This document shows, piece after piece, positions 23,066 to 30,948 of a DNA stretch of 33,257 nucleotides. Source of the DNA: Fusibacter sp. 3D3. GTDB taxonomy: Bacteria > Bacillota > Clostridia > Peptostreptococcales > Acidaminobacteraceae. The stretch lies in NCBI RefSeq assembly GCF_001748365.1, contig NZ_BDHH01000030.1, positions 304 through 33,560 of the forward strand. Reading direction: 5' to 3'. The first letter of the stretch is position 1. The number at the start of each line of letters is the position of its first letter. The notes under the pieces are model-generated. The model was not told the DNA's origin. It saw only the letters and a list, made by a program, of their open reading frames with translations, and ran no database searches. The position numbers were made by a program, and so were the translations under genes.

Positions 23066-23880
23066 GAGGATTTTTGTGCGATGTAAAATTGTCCAATGTA
23101 TTGAAAATACATGCATTAAATGAGTTCAAATACATGTGGAAATTGCATAATTACCTAATAAGTCAAAAAGTTACGTTTAGCGCTTTTGTGAAGTCAGTAA
23201 CACGTGGGTGAGAACCACCAGTGCGGAGATTTTAGAGATGCTCTATAGGAGTGGCCGTATAGATACCGCATTTTGGGTCTATGAGACGAATTTACAAACT
23301 GAACAACCGCCATACCTTGCTCAGGCACCCTTTCGGCGATAACTCACTTTCAATTTCTACAACCTTTCATTTCACTGCATCACAACCACTGAAAAAAAGT
23401 TACCGCCATTTAGGTCTCTGAGCCCCATAGCTTGTGTGACTACTTGGATGTGTCTGAATATAGGCAGCAGATAAAGACATTTCGATTGAAATACGTTTTT
23501 ATTGCGGCTAAAATTATCAAAACAGCTAGGTCTGTGATTATGAAGCTCTCAAGCAAATATCCTTATCAAGAGGTGTATAAAAAATGTATCTGCTTACAGT
23601 CGTAACGATTGATAAATTGCCTCTTGAATCACTTGAGTGAATCGAGTGGTTTTTTAATTGAACCAACAATTTTGATTTTTGAAACTTAGTTGAGAATAAT
23701 GGGTATATCCTATTCAAATGTGTTGAGGAAGGTGTGTGAAAAATGTTGAAATGTAGGAGTAACTACTTAAATTCATCATAGGTTTAGCGAAAATATTGAA
23801 TTCTAGTACTTTTCGAAAAACGACGTAGAATTTAGGTTTTACTGACAACTTAGTTGACAAACACCGTGACGCTCAGAACT
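23066..23880. other. Gene-free, probably decayed sequence
   Basis: I see no supported coding sequence in about 800 bp. One open frame from the GC-rich stretch runs to 23211 without ribosome site or recognisable domain. A plus-strand terminator lies at 23620-23655, which suggests some transcript passes through. The rest is A+T-rich without repeats I can define. Confidence 0.4.
23620..23655 (+). terminator. Hairpin plus T-run of an unassigned transcript
   Basis: CCTCTTGA pairs with TCGAGTGG (7 of 8), enclosing a second small palindrome TCACTTGAGTGA, followed by TTTTTT. No gene ends just before it, so the transcript it terminates is unknown. Confidence 0.55.
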
Positions 23881-23885
23881 TCAAC

Positions 23886-23958
23886 TTGACAAAGGAAAAA
23901 GATAAGAGTAAGCTATTCGTATGAACATATGAACATATGAACATATATTCATATGAAT
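23886..23958 (+). promoter_or_regulatory. Zinc-exporter promoter with ArsR/SmtB-like operator
   Basis: TTGACA (23886-23891) with TAAGCT 17 bp later is the likely promoter. From 23920 the sequence repeats ATGAACAT three times (9-bp period) and then ATTCATATGAAT, giving an inverted-repeat array of the ATATGAACA/ATTCATAT kind bound by ArsR/SmtB metal sensors. No such regulator gene lies in the window, so control would be in trans. Confidence 0.6.
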
Positions 23959-24014
23959 AAATTGGTGTTTAGTGACGCCATAGAATTGTTTTTGACAAAA
24001 AGGAGATGTATAAA

Positions 24015-24944
24015 ATGAATGAACACAATCATGACCATGGCCATTTAAAGGATGCTGGGCATTCTCACGACGTTTCACAATTATCTGGCAAAAAAATATT
24101 TTGGGTGACTTTATTGAATGCGACAATTACTATAGCAGAAATAATTGGTGGAATTGTTTCTGGAAGTTTAGCACTATTGTCGGATGCAATGCACAATTTA
24201 AGTGATACGATTGCAATCGCCTTATCCTATTATGCAAATAAAATTGGTCAAAAACCAAAAGATAAAAAACGGACTTATGGTTATAAAAGAGCAGAAATTC
24301 TAGCCGCATTCATAAATGCTTCTGTTTTGATTGCGTTGTCATTATTATTAATCATTGAGGCTATCAAGAGGTTTAATTCACCGGAAGCTATTAATGGAAA
24401 TTTGATGATCATAGTTGCTTTTATTGGTTTAATTGCCAATCTTTTTTCTGTTTTTCTACTGGAAAAAGATTCTCATGAGAATCTGAATATCAAATCTAGC
24501 TATTTGCATTTGTTAGGTGATACCGTTTCATCCGTGGGTGTATTATTGGGCGGTATTGCAATCAAATATTGGAATGTTTTATGGATAGATCCCATTGTGA
24601 CCATTGCAATATCATTATATATATTAAGAGAAGCATGGCATGTTACCAAGACAACCATTGACATTTTGATGCAATCTTCACCTTCGCTTGACTATGAACA
24701 TATAAAAGAAGAAATTGAGGCTATTGAAAATGTGAAAAACATTCATCATGTACATGCATGGATGACTGATGAAAAAACAATTTATTTTGAAGCGCATATA
24801 GATCTTTCGGACATGTTATTGTCTGAAGTACAATTAGTCTACAATAAAATTGAGCACTTACTGAAAGAACATTATGATATAAGTCATATTACATTGCAAG
24901 CAGAAGTTGACAATTGCAGTTCAAAGGATTTTTTCAATAGTTGA
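24015..24944 (+). CDS. CDF-family zinc/cation exporter (CzcD-like)
   Basis: A 309-residue cation diffusion facilitator. It has a His-rich N-terminus (NEHNHDHGHLKDAGHSH), six membrane segments with the transport-site motifs DAMHNLSD in segment 2 and HLLGDTVSS in segment 5, and a C-terminal cytoplasmic metal-binding ferredoxin-like domain (ending near ITLQAEVDN). Such exporters exchange Zn2+, Co2+ or Cd2+ for protons. ATG at 24015 is chosen because the GGAG at 24002-24005 abuts the earlier ATG (24006). A metal-sensor operator upstream fits induction by zinc. Confidence 0.93.
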   Translation: MNEHNHDHGHLKDAGHSHDVSQLSGKKIFWVTLLNATITIAEIIGGIVSGSLALLSDAMHNLSDTIAIALSYYANKIGQKPKDKKRTYGYKRAEILAAFINASVLIALSLLLIIEAIKRFNSPEAINGNLMIIVAFIGLIANLFSVFLLEKDSHENLNIKSSYLHLLGDTVSSVGVLLGGIAIKYWNVLWIDPIVTIAISLYILREAWHVTKTTIDILMQSSPSLDYEHIKEEIEAIENVKNIHHVHAWMTDEKTIYFEAHIDLSDMLLSEVQLVYNKIEHLLKEHYDISHITLQAEVDNCSSKDFFNS

Positions 24945-25012
24945 TTGTATGAATAAAGTCAGGTTTCTAGTTTTATTTAGCATAATATTATTTGCATCTT
25001 AGGAGGTGTCAT

Positions 25013-26188
25013 ATGAATCGAAGGTTGAATGTAGGATTAGATGTCGGGTCTACTACTGTAAAAATGATTGTATTAGATGAAGAAGACATTATAGTATTTA
25101 AAGATTATCGTAGACACTTTTCCGATATAAAAAAGACTGTCACGGAATTGTTTGAAGACGTTCATGAGTTGTTAAGTTCTGCAACTCTTAAATTCATGGT
25201 CACCGGTTCAGCTGGATTAAGTCTAGCTGAAAGTCTTGGCGTCAAATTCATCCAAGAAGTTGTGGCTTGCACTAAAGCGATTAAGAAATATGCACTAGAC
25301 ACAGATGTGGCCATTGAACTTGGTGGTGAAGATGCAAAAATCATGTATTTTGGAACGACTGTTGAACAACGTATGAACGGTACTTGTGCCGGTGGAACGG
25401 GTTCTTTTATTGACCAGATGTCCTCACTGCTTAGAACGGATGCGCTTGGACTTAATAATTTGGCTCAAAACCATAAGGAAATTTATCCTATTGCCTCTAG
25501 ATGTGGCGTCTTTGCCAAAACCGACGTTCAACCCTTGCTCAATGAAGGGGCATCAAAGGAAGATATTGCCGCTTCAGTACTTCAAGCGGTAGTCAATCAG
25601 ACAATCAGCGGGCTTGCATGCGGAAAACCCATCAGAGGTAAAGTCGCGTTTTTAGGCGGTCCGTTATCATTTTTGCCTGAACTCAAGAAACGTTTTGAAA
25701 TCACTTTAAATCTTGGTGTGAACGAAAGCGTCACTCTGGATCATACCCAGTATTTTGTTGCGCTTGGTGCCGCATTATCATCCAAAACTTCTGAAGATAT
25801 GGATCCGCATTGTCTATATGACAGAATGCCATCCATCTACTGTGAATCAAGAGATACATCAGATCTGTCAGAACCACTATTCAAATCAGAGGAAGCCTAT
25901 GCTGAATTTGTGGCGCGACATGAAAAGCATAAAGTAAAACGTTTCCCTATTGAAGATGTGAGTGATCCAACTTATTTGGGCATCGATGCAGGATCGACGA
26001 CGACAAAAATCGCATTAATCGATGATCAAAAAAGACTCATATTCTCACATTACGGATCTAATGAAGGTGATCCACTTAGGATTGGCGTGACTAAAATGCT
26101 TCTAAGTGAAATATTAGAAAAAAAAGATGAAATTCATAAAATAGTCCAGAAGAACAAGGGCAATCAAGTGAAAGTTGAAATGAGGTGA
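25013..26188 (+). pseudogene. Acyl-CoA dehydratase activase (BadF type), 3'-truncated
   Basis: The frame encodes 391 residues of a large activator of 2-hydroxyacyl-CoA dehydratase-like enzymes. It has a complete first BadF/BcrA ATPase domain (LDVGSTTVKM, GGEDAKIM, NGTCAGGTGSF, PIASRCGVFAKTD with cluster-ligand Cys) and then the start of a second one (YLGIDAGSTTTKIALID). The family protein of this two-domain type is normally well over 1,000 residues, so most of it is missing. The last ~20 residues and stop lie in sequence shared with the start of the fic gene (AAGTTGAAATGAGGTGATTG), so truncation is at the fic junction. The ribosome site AGGAGGTG supports ATG at 25013. Confidence 0.85.
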
Positions 26189-26931
26189 TTGAGATTAAGC
26201 ACAAAAGAATGTTTGAAAAACTTGAACAATACAATCAAATAAAAAATGATCTTCCAGAAGTGAGTATAAATAGTTATAGACAGGCTTTTGAACTTGATTA
26301 TACCCACAATTCAACTGCTATAGAAGGCAATACACTGACACTTTTAGAAACAAAAGTTGTTCTTGAAGAAGGTTTATCAATAGGTGGAAAACAATTAAGA
26401 GAGCTTTATGAGGTCATTAACCATAATAAAGCCTATCAATATGTTAAGCGTTGCATTACAGATGGACATTTACTAAATGAAAAGATCATTAAAGATATTC
26501 ATGCAATTTTAATGGAAACCATTATGACAGGCGGCATCTATCGTCATGTGGATGTCTATATATCCGGTGCCGAACACACACCACCATCACCAAGTGATAT
26601 GTACGCTCAAATAAAAGCCTTTTACATGGATTTGGTAGAAAAGGTATTTGATAACCCTATTGAATGCGCTGCATGGACTCATGCTGAATTTGTAAAAATA
26701 CATCCTTTTGTTGATGGCAATGGCAGAACCTCAAGACTTATTATGAACTATCAACTTATGGCAAATGGATTGTTGCCGATCTCAATAAAAAAGGAATCTC
26801 GATTAGAATATTTTAATACGATTGAAGCATATGCAGTTAAAGGAGATTTAAGTTTTTTTGAAAATATGATTGCTGTTCTTGAAGAAGAGCAGTTAGATAA
26901 GTATTTAAGTATGAGCAGGAGCAAATTTTAG
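26185..26931 (+). CDS. Class II Fic protein, copy 2
   Basis: A 248-residue Fic protein about 80% identical to copy 1. The catalytic HPFVDGNGRTSR, the flap (GGIYRHVDVYISG) and the class II inhibitory STAIEGN are all intact. The 5' end shares AAGTTGAAATGAGGTGATTG with copy 1, and the start (GTG at 26185, or ATT at 26194) is equally uncertain. Its first codons overlap the stop of the truncated activase, and its last 27 bp overlap the end of the truncated ParE toxin frame on the other strand, so it appears to be dropped between two broken genes. Confidence 0.9.
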   Translation: MIEIKHKRMFEKLEQYNQIKNDLPEVSINSYRQAFELDYTHNSTAIEGNTLTLLETKVVLEEGLSIGGKQLRELYEVINHNKAYQYVKRCITDGHLLNEKIIKDIHAILMETIMTGGIYRHVDVYISGAEHTPPSPSDMYAQIKAFYMDLVEKVFDNPIECAAWTHAEFVKIHPFVDGNGRTSRLIMNYQLMANGLLPISIKKESRLEYFNTIEAYAVKGDLSFFENMIAVLEEEQLDKYLSMSRSKF

Positions 26932-27222
26932 AAATAGCTTTTTTGTCTTAATGCCAATGTTAGATTTTTGCTTTATATGAGTAAACGCAAAGCACTCCAA
27001 AATTGAAGCGCTTTGCGTTGTGCGTCTATAACCTTCTTTTTCCAAACGCTTATTTAGGCATATACTATAGATGCGCGGACTATTTTGAAGTAAAGCGTAG
27101 CATTTATCCACCTCATCCAGAAATGAGACAGCAGCCATTTTGTTAGCACACTCAAGTAAAATATATTTGACAATCTCATCAAGATCATTCTGTGCAAGTT
27201 CGGTGATTGTCAATTTATACAT
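26905..27222 (-). pseudogene. ParE/RelE-type toxin with replaced C-terminus
   Basis: The frame begins MYKLTITELAQNDLDEIVKY, clearly a ParE/RelE-superfamily toxin, through RLEKEGYRR at ~60. After that the sequence no longer matches the family (no final beta-strands or closing motif); it reads through a 10-bp inverted repeat (26984-26993/27010-27019) into the 3' end of fic copy 2. The toxin is therefore probably inactive. ATG at 27222 overlaps the antitoxin stop by eight bases, a typical coupled arrangement. Confidence 0.75.
26984..27019. repeat. Strong hairpin inside the ParE frame
   Basis: AACGCAAAGC (26984-26993) and GCTTTGCGTT (27010-27019) are perfect inverted repeats, and the inner bases extend the stem with mismatches. 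It lies where the toxin homology ends and may mark the recombination join or serve as a terminator for fic copy 2. Confidence 0.6.
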
Positions 27223-27475
27223 TGTATTTCTCTCTAACACTTTTTAAAGCCTTTTGTGCATCAAGTACTTTTCCTTCTGAGAGCTGAGTTTCTGCTGCAT
27301 TTAGTTTGTCGTAGACGTCTAGGATATACATTTTTTCTTTGTAGGTTTCCATACTCATAATGACCATATCACCATACCCATTTTTAGTAATATAGATGGG
27401 TTCTTTGGATTCATGGCACATTTGAGAAATCTCGCTCGTGTTTTTTAGGTCTCTAATTGGAATAATTTGAGGCAT
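27215..27475 (-). CDS. Phd/YefM-type antitoxin
   Basis: An 86-residue antitoxin: MPQIIPIRDLKNTSEISQMCHESKEP, then ITKNGYGDMVIMSMETY, the hallmark Phd/YefM fold that binds DNA and neutralises the toxin with its acidic helical C-terminus. GGAAGGAG precedes ATG. Upstream, on the minus strand, TATAAT lies in a quasi-palindrome (27505-27525, GTGGTATAATTATGGTAC) that could be the autoregulatory operator. Its cognate toxin is truncated. Confidence 0.85.
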   Translation of the reverse strand: MPQIIPIRDLKNTSEISQMCHESKEPIYITKNGYGDMVIMSMETYKEKMYILDVYDKLNAAETQLSEGKVLDAQKALKSVREKYNV

Positions 27476-27771
27476 TTGATCATCTCCTTCCGTGGCTTTA
27501 TTGTACCATAATTATACCACGATACCGATGATTTAGCTATACATTAGACTACACAAAATGCACAGCACAAGTAAAGTGTTAGTGCTAGAATCAGTGAGGA
27601 CATATATTGAAAGTCATTTAGCCGTCTAACAGTGTCAATTAAAGCGATTCGAAATGGAGAAAAAATTATAGTTATTGCATAGCGTTATGGTATAGAGTTA
27701 GGAACCAATCTGAATTTCACAAGTTATGTCAGATATTGTGAAAATAAGAAACCTTTTATCATCAATGGTTT
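27476..27771. other. Intergenic sequence, antitoxin promoter only
   Basis: Besides the antitoxin promoter/operator near 27505-27525 I see nothing defined here; the remaining 240 bp are A+T-rich with no open frame of interest. Confidence 0.4.
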
Positions 27772-27999
27772 ATGAGATCATCCTCTACTATAATAAATAT
27801 CTTTTACGTTGCAAAACACAACGTAGAATGCAACGAAAAAAAATACGTTGCAAACAATACGTTTTTAAAAACAGTAAGTGCGTATGCGAACTATGAAACT
27901 GGAACAATAATATTTGGTGTAAACGATCAAGGAGATGCAGTAGGTGTCGATGATATTCAAGAAACATGTGCAAACGCAAGGGTTCGTTTGTTTTTTTGA
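27772..27999 (+). pseudogene. AlbA_2 (Schlafen-like) domain fragment
   Basis: The 75-codon frame includes VECNEKKYVANNTFLKTVSAYAN and GTIIFGVNDQGDAVGVDD, the start of the AlbA_2 DNA-binding/ATPase-like domain found in Schlafen-related bacterial regulators. It stops shortly after (QETCANARVRLFF), whereas complete proteins are several hundred residues. There is no ribosome site. It is a decayed 5' fragment. Confidence 0.65.
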
Positions 28000-28230
28000 T
28001 TGGATTAACCATAATTTGACCATAAAGGTAATTATGATTCTGATTCTGGTGAACTTGCAATTTTTGAGCCTGTTTTCAAATAGATAAATAGCTATTGTAA
28101 AACTGAGCAAAATTTATTGAGGCGTTATTTTAGTCCTTTCTCGAGTAAACTATTATAGATTAAGTGCATACATGCTTACATATAAATCAAATGATCAATT
28201 TCATGGCTTTGTACTGGACAATTTGATCGT
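28000..28230. other. Gene-free spacer between broken genes
   Basis: A+T-rich, no supported gene. It may contain decayed continuation of the AlbA_2 gene, but I cannot trace a protein in any frame. Confidence 0.4.
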
Positions 28231-28544
28231 CTAAAAACGCGCAGGCTTCTCTTGATGCGTTTTCGATGTTAAATAACATAGCAGTCCTTCGCAACCTTTC
28301 ATAACATCTTGATAAGTGATTTCAAAGTCTCCGGTATACCAAGGGTCAGCAATGTCGCCGTGTGCAGTTAAAATCTGACGGGTGCCCCTATGGACGTCAT
28401 TGCCGATTTCCTCTGTGCTCGTCGCTGCTGAAGCAATTTCGAAAACATCGCTTAACCGATGTTTGGCAACCAGATCTTTCATGACATACTCTGCCATTGG
28501 CGACCTGCAAATGTTGCCATGACAAATGAAAAGAATTTAACCAC
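28231..28544 (-). pseudogene. Low-molecular-weight protein tyrosine phosphatase, broken
   Basis: On the minus strand GTG-GTT-AAA at 28544 is followed, one base out of frame, by codons for LFICHGNICRSPMAEYV, the P-loop (CxxxxxR-S) of low-molecular-weight tyrosine phosphatases. The one-base loss puts a stop (TAA) in the P-loop frame just before it. Family sequence continues through ASAATSTEEIGNDVHRGTRQ and resumes at DIADPWYTGDFEITYQDV, with about 50 residues missing between. So there is one frameshift and one internal deletion; an active enzyme is not expected although the P-loop and the DPW general-acid Asp survive. Confidence 0.85.
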
Positions 28545-28568
28545 TTTGGTGTCCGACACCAAAAGCGG
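28545..28568. repeat. Short near-perfect palindrome
   Basis: CTTTGGTGTC and GACACCAAAAG around a single C form a compact hairpin between the phosphatase remnant and the reverse-transcriptase fragment. It may be the scar of a lost element. Confidence 0.5.
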
Positions 28569-28605
28569 TAGGAGCAAATTTTAGTCAGCCAGAGTGGATA
28601 TTCAA

Positions 28606-28725
28606 ATGAAGATGTCCTATGAAGATAATCTAAAACAAAATCTTGATGACTTAGTAGAACGGATGAAGCGACAAGCATACAAGCCACAACTTTCTATGAT
28701 CAGCGCTGCGTTTGTTTCCTTTTAA
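28606..28725 (+). pseudogene. Group II intron reverse transcriptase fragment
   Basis: A 39-codon frame with SYEDNLKQNLDDLVERMKRQ then AYKPQ, which resembles the N-terminal segment of group II intron reverse transcriptases that precedes PVRRVYIPK in intact proteins. Family identity fades at QLSM. It is a short remnant. The match is from memory of the family and rests on about 25 residues. Confidence 0.5.
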
Positions 28726-29506
28726 ATAGAAATATGAAAAGTGAAATTACAAATAATCCTGCTAAAACCCAAATAGTATAATTCATTGAGTCATGACGAG
28801 TAGAATAACCACCCATTTTATTATCTACAGTGTTTGATATTGATAAATCTTTTAGCTTGTTGAGTATTTCTTGAGCTTCATACTTTGTGAATAGTTCATA
28901 GTTTGACAAGTCTTTTGACTCGTTAAAAAACGGAATTATAAACTGGTTGTTATCGGCTTCAACATATAATCCTTTAAAGTTATAGCCAATAAAATCAACC
29001 ATTTTAAGTTTGTCAAATTTTTTTATGGATTGATCTATTAAAATTTTCTTAATAAACTGATCATCATAACAGGCTTTTAAAAAGGAATCATCAATGCCAA
29101 TATAACCGTGTTCTAAAATTCCATCATCAGTTATTAAGAATCTCAGCGCTGCCTTTGTTCCATCATCTAAAACTAAAAGAGTATAATAACTTACTAATGT
29201 ATTTTCCATTATTTCGGTGGTTGTCTTGGAATCAATTAGTGAATAATCTGATAATTTTTGAGTGAGATTATAAATTTGAACAAAATCGTTATTTTTATGA
29301 GAATAGAAATCAGATGCTTTTAACTTGTCTTTACTTGTAAAAATTTCAACATTTTCATTATTAGATTCGGCTGAAATAAATTCATTGAGTTGAGTTATAA
29401 TAGTATCGTCTTTTATCGTAATTGATACTGTATCATCTTGCGCAAAAGAAAGTGAAACTGTACTAATAATCAGCGCTAAAACCAATAAAATTCTAATTTT
29501 TTTCAT
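28700..29506 (-). CDS. Secreted membrane-anchored protein, protease partner
   Basis: A 268-residue protein with an N-terminal signal peptide (MKKIRILLVLALIISTVSLS..A), an extracellular domain of about 210 residues rich in Asp/Asn/Lys, and a C-terminal membrane helix (WVLAGLFVISLFIFLF) with the basic tail KRKQTQR, so a type I membrane protein facing outward. I recognise no domain. Its ATG at 29506 shares one base with the stop of the cysteine-protease gene upstream (TAATG), so the two are translated together. An inhibitor/immunity, substrate or anchor role for the protease is conceivable. An ATG two codons earlier is inside the protease gene. Confidence 0.75.
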   Translation of the reverse strand: MKKIRILLVLALIISTVSLSFAQDDTVSITIKDDTIITQLNEFISAESNNENVEIFTSKDKLKASDFYSHKNNDFVQIYNLTQKLSDYSLIDSKTTTEIMENTLVSYYTLLVLDDGTKAALRFLITDDGILEHGYIGIDDSFLKACYDDQFIKKILIDQSIKKFDKLKMVDFIGYNFKGLYVEADNNQFIIPFFNESKDLSNYELFTKYEAQEILNKLKDLSISNTVDNKMGGYSTRHDSMNYTIWVLAGLFVISLFIFLFKRKQTQR

Positions 29507-29991
29507 TACCATTCACCATCCAAATAATATGACGTTCCTATTACATAAAGTCCTGTATATTGAAGTTCATCCCATGAAAAATATTCGTTAGTTGCCTGTC
29601 CGGGACCCGGATCAACATAGAATATTCTTTGATTATAGTTTCTATCATCATAAGCATGTACAGCAAGAGCATGCTCGGCACCGTTTGAAAATTCCATTCC
29701 AAGAGCTATTGGATTGTTAGAAGTCCTTAATTTGCCTACAATGAAACTTTGTGATGATGTATAGCTGTATCCGGTGGATTTTTTGTAATCTATATCTGCA
29801 ACATCATATTGACTTTTAGTAACGTTAAAACGACTATCTGCTACCATTTGAGCTACAGCATTCCAACACCATTCATCTTCTAACTGAGTATAAACTGGCA
29901 TAGAATAGTAAATTACTTCACCAGTGGCAAATGATAGAGATGATGCTATAATTGCTAAAATTAGAGCAAAACTTAAGTATCTTTTATGCAT
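29506..29991 (-). CDS. Secreted papain-like cysteine protease
   Basis: A 161-residue protein with a signal peptide (to ~A22/G24), then a small papain-like domain. It has the oxyanion Gln36 six residues before the catalytic Cys42 (QLEDEWCW), a His at 107 (GAEHALAVHAYDD) and an Asp in YVDPGPG (~127). This is the C39/C70 (AvrRpt2-like) layout, about the usual size of a mature catalytic domain without propeptide. AAGGAGG lies upstream of ATG. It is the first gene of a two-gene operon with a complete promoter. Target unknown; a role against cell-surface peptides or competitors is inference. Confidence 0.8.
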   Translation of the reverse strand: MHKRYLSFALILAIIASSLSFATGEVIYYSMPVYTQLEDEWCWNAVAQMVADSRFNVTKSQYDVADIDYKKSTGYSYTSSQSFIVGKLRTSNNPIALGMEFSNGAEHALAVHAYDDRNYNQRIFYVDPGPGQATNEYFSWDELQYTGLYVIGTSYYLDGEW

Positions 29992-30065
29992 TGTATTGCC
30001 TCCTTGTTTTGTTAATGAATTTTGTAAAAAATACTAACTGAAAGGTAAATTTACATATTTTCTAC

Positions 30066-30094
30066 ATGATACAATTATATATATGATTTGTCAA
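30066..30094 (-). promoter_or_regulatory. Promoter of protease/partner operon
   Basis: On the minus strand TTGACA (30089-30094), 17 bp, TATCAT (30066-30071). It lies ~75 bases before the protease start, leaving a sizeable 5' leader with no obvious structure. Confidence 0.8.
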
Positions 30095-30132
30095 ATTGAA
30101 AATGAAATTGAAAAAAAATAGTAATAAAATAA

Positions 30133-30582
30133 CATATTATTGGACTAAGAATATCTGATCTGCTAAAACTTAGAGTGAGAGATGTGAACGGTAAGAGTGA
30201 TCTTTACATGACAGCTCAAAAGACTGGGAAAGAAATCAGGCTCCCGATCCATAAGACACTGCAGCGTGAGATTGAAGAGCCCATAAAAGATCGGCAAGGA
30301 TTTGAGTATCTTTTTAAATCAAGAGGAGGTCTTAACAAACCGATCACATCAAAGACAGCATGGCTCAAGATCAAACAGGTAGGTGAATACTTCGGCGTTT
30401 ATAGACTTGGTACCCGTTCCATAAGGAAGACATTTTAGTATCATTTCTATTTGTCCTCAAAAGACATCGCACATCTCGTGAGCATCTTTGGACATTCTGA
30501 TCCTAATAAAACACTTGAGGCGAGCAGTGTACAAAAAAATATGGCGCAAGGCATGGAAGTTTACATCTTCCTCAAGTCCTAA
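30133..30582 (+). pseudogene. Tyrosine recombinase (integrase) C-terminal remnant
   Basis: The frame contains GLRISDLLKLRVRDV (first catalytic Arg), TGKEIRLP (Lys), GTRSIRKTF, a stop codon (TAG at 30436-30438), then YHFYLSSKDIAHLVSIFGHSD (His) and TLEASSVQ. In working enzymes the first block is followed by H-x-x-R (here R-S-I-R, His lost) and the end has a Tyr (here lost). So it is inactivated by at least one nonsense codon and two catalytic substitutions, and it lacks its N-terminal half. Confidence 0.85.
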
Positions 30583-30640
30583 TTGATTTTGAAGTTTTCG
30601 CCATCTTGAGGTTAAGCGATCGCCTCTGACAGGAGAACAG

Positions 30641-30935
30641 TTATTTGCAGTGAAGAGATGATTGGCTTGACGGCGTTTTAGGCGCAGTGATGATCACTTG
30701 ATTTCTGCCATCCTTTTTAACCCTGTTCAGCGTCTTATTCACCTTGATCAAATCGTTTTCGATATCTGCATGTGTAAGCGCCAAAATCTCACTTTGTCTG
30801 AGACCAGTGAACAATGCGAATAGATAGGTGAACAGACTTTGATCTGCACTATAAGCTTCAGTAAGCAGTGTGATTTCATCACGATCAAGGTGCTTCTTAC
30901 TTTCAACTTGTCGTAATCCAGTGCCATGCCACTCC
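30641..30935 (-). pseudogene. Second tyrosine recombinase fragment
   Basis: On the minus strand a frame reads KKHLDRDEITLLTEAY, then LFALFTGLRQSEILALTHADI (catalytic Arg), NRVKKDG and TAPKTPSSQ, ending at a stop at 30641. It is the middle part of a phage/ICE integrase; the C-terminal H-x-x-R, His and Tyr are absent and the start is not resolved. It follows the ImmA-like remnant on the same strand, the usual order of a lysogeny module. Confidence 0.8.
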
Positions 30936-30948
30936 TTTCGTAAAAATA

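Noticed and set aside
22652-23211. Several 61-131 codon open frames on both strands
   Set aside because: No ribosome site, no recognisable domain, and they overlap one another in a GC-rich block where chance frames are expected.
26917-28583. 15-nt match AGGAGCAAATTTTAG at 26917 and 28569
   Set aside because: Length is within chance expectation for this window, and no longer homology surrounds it.
28397-28687. 96-codon frame on the minus strand
   Set aside because: It is an out-of-frame reading of the broken tyrosine phosphatase; the family match is in the other frames.
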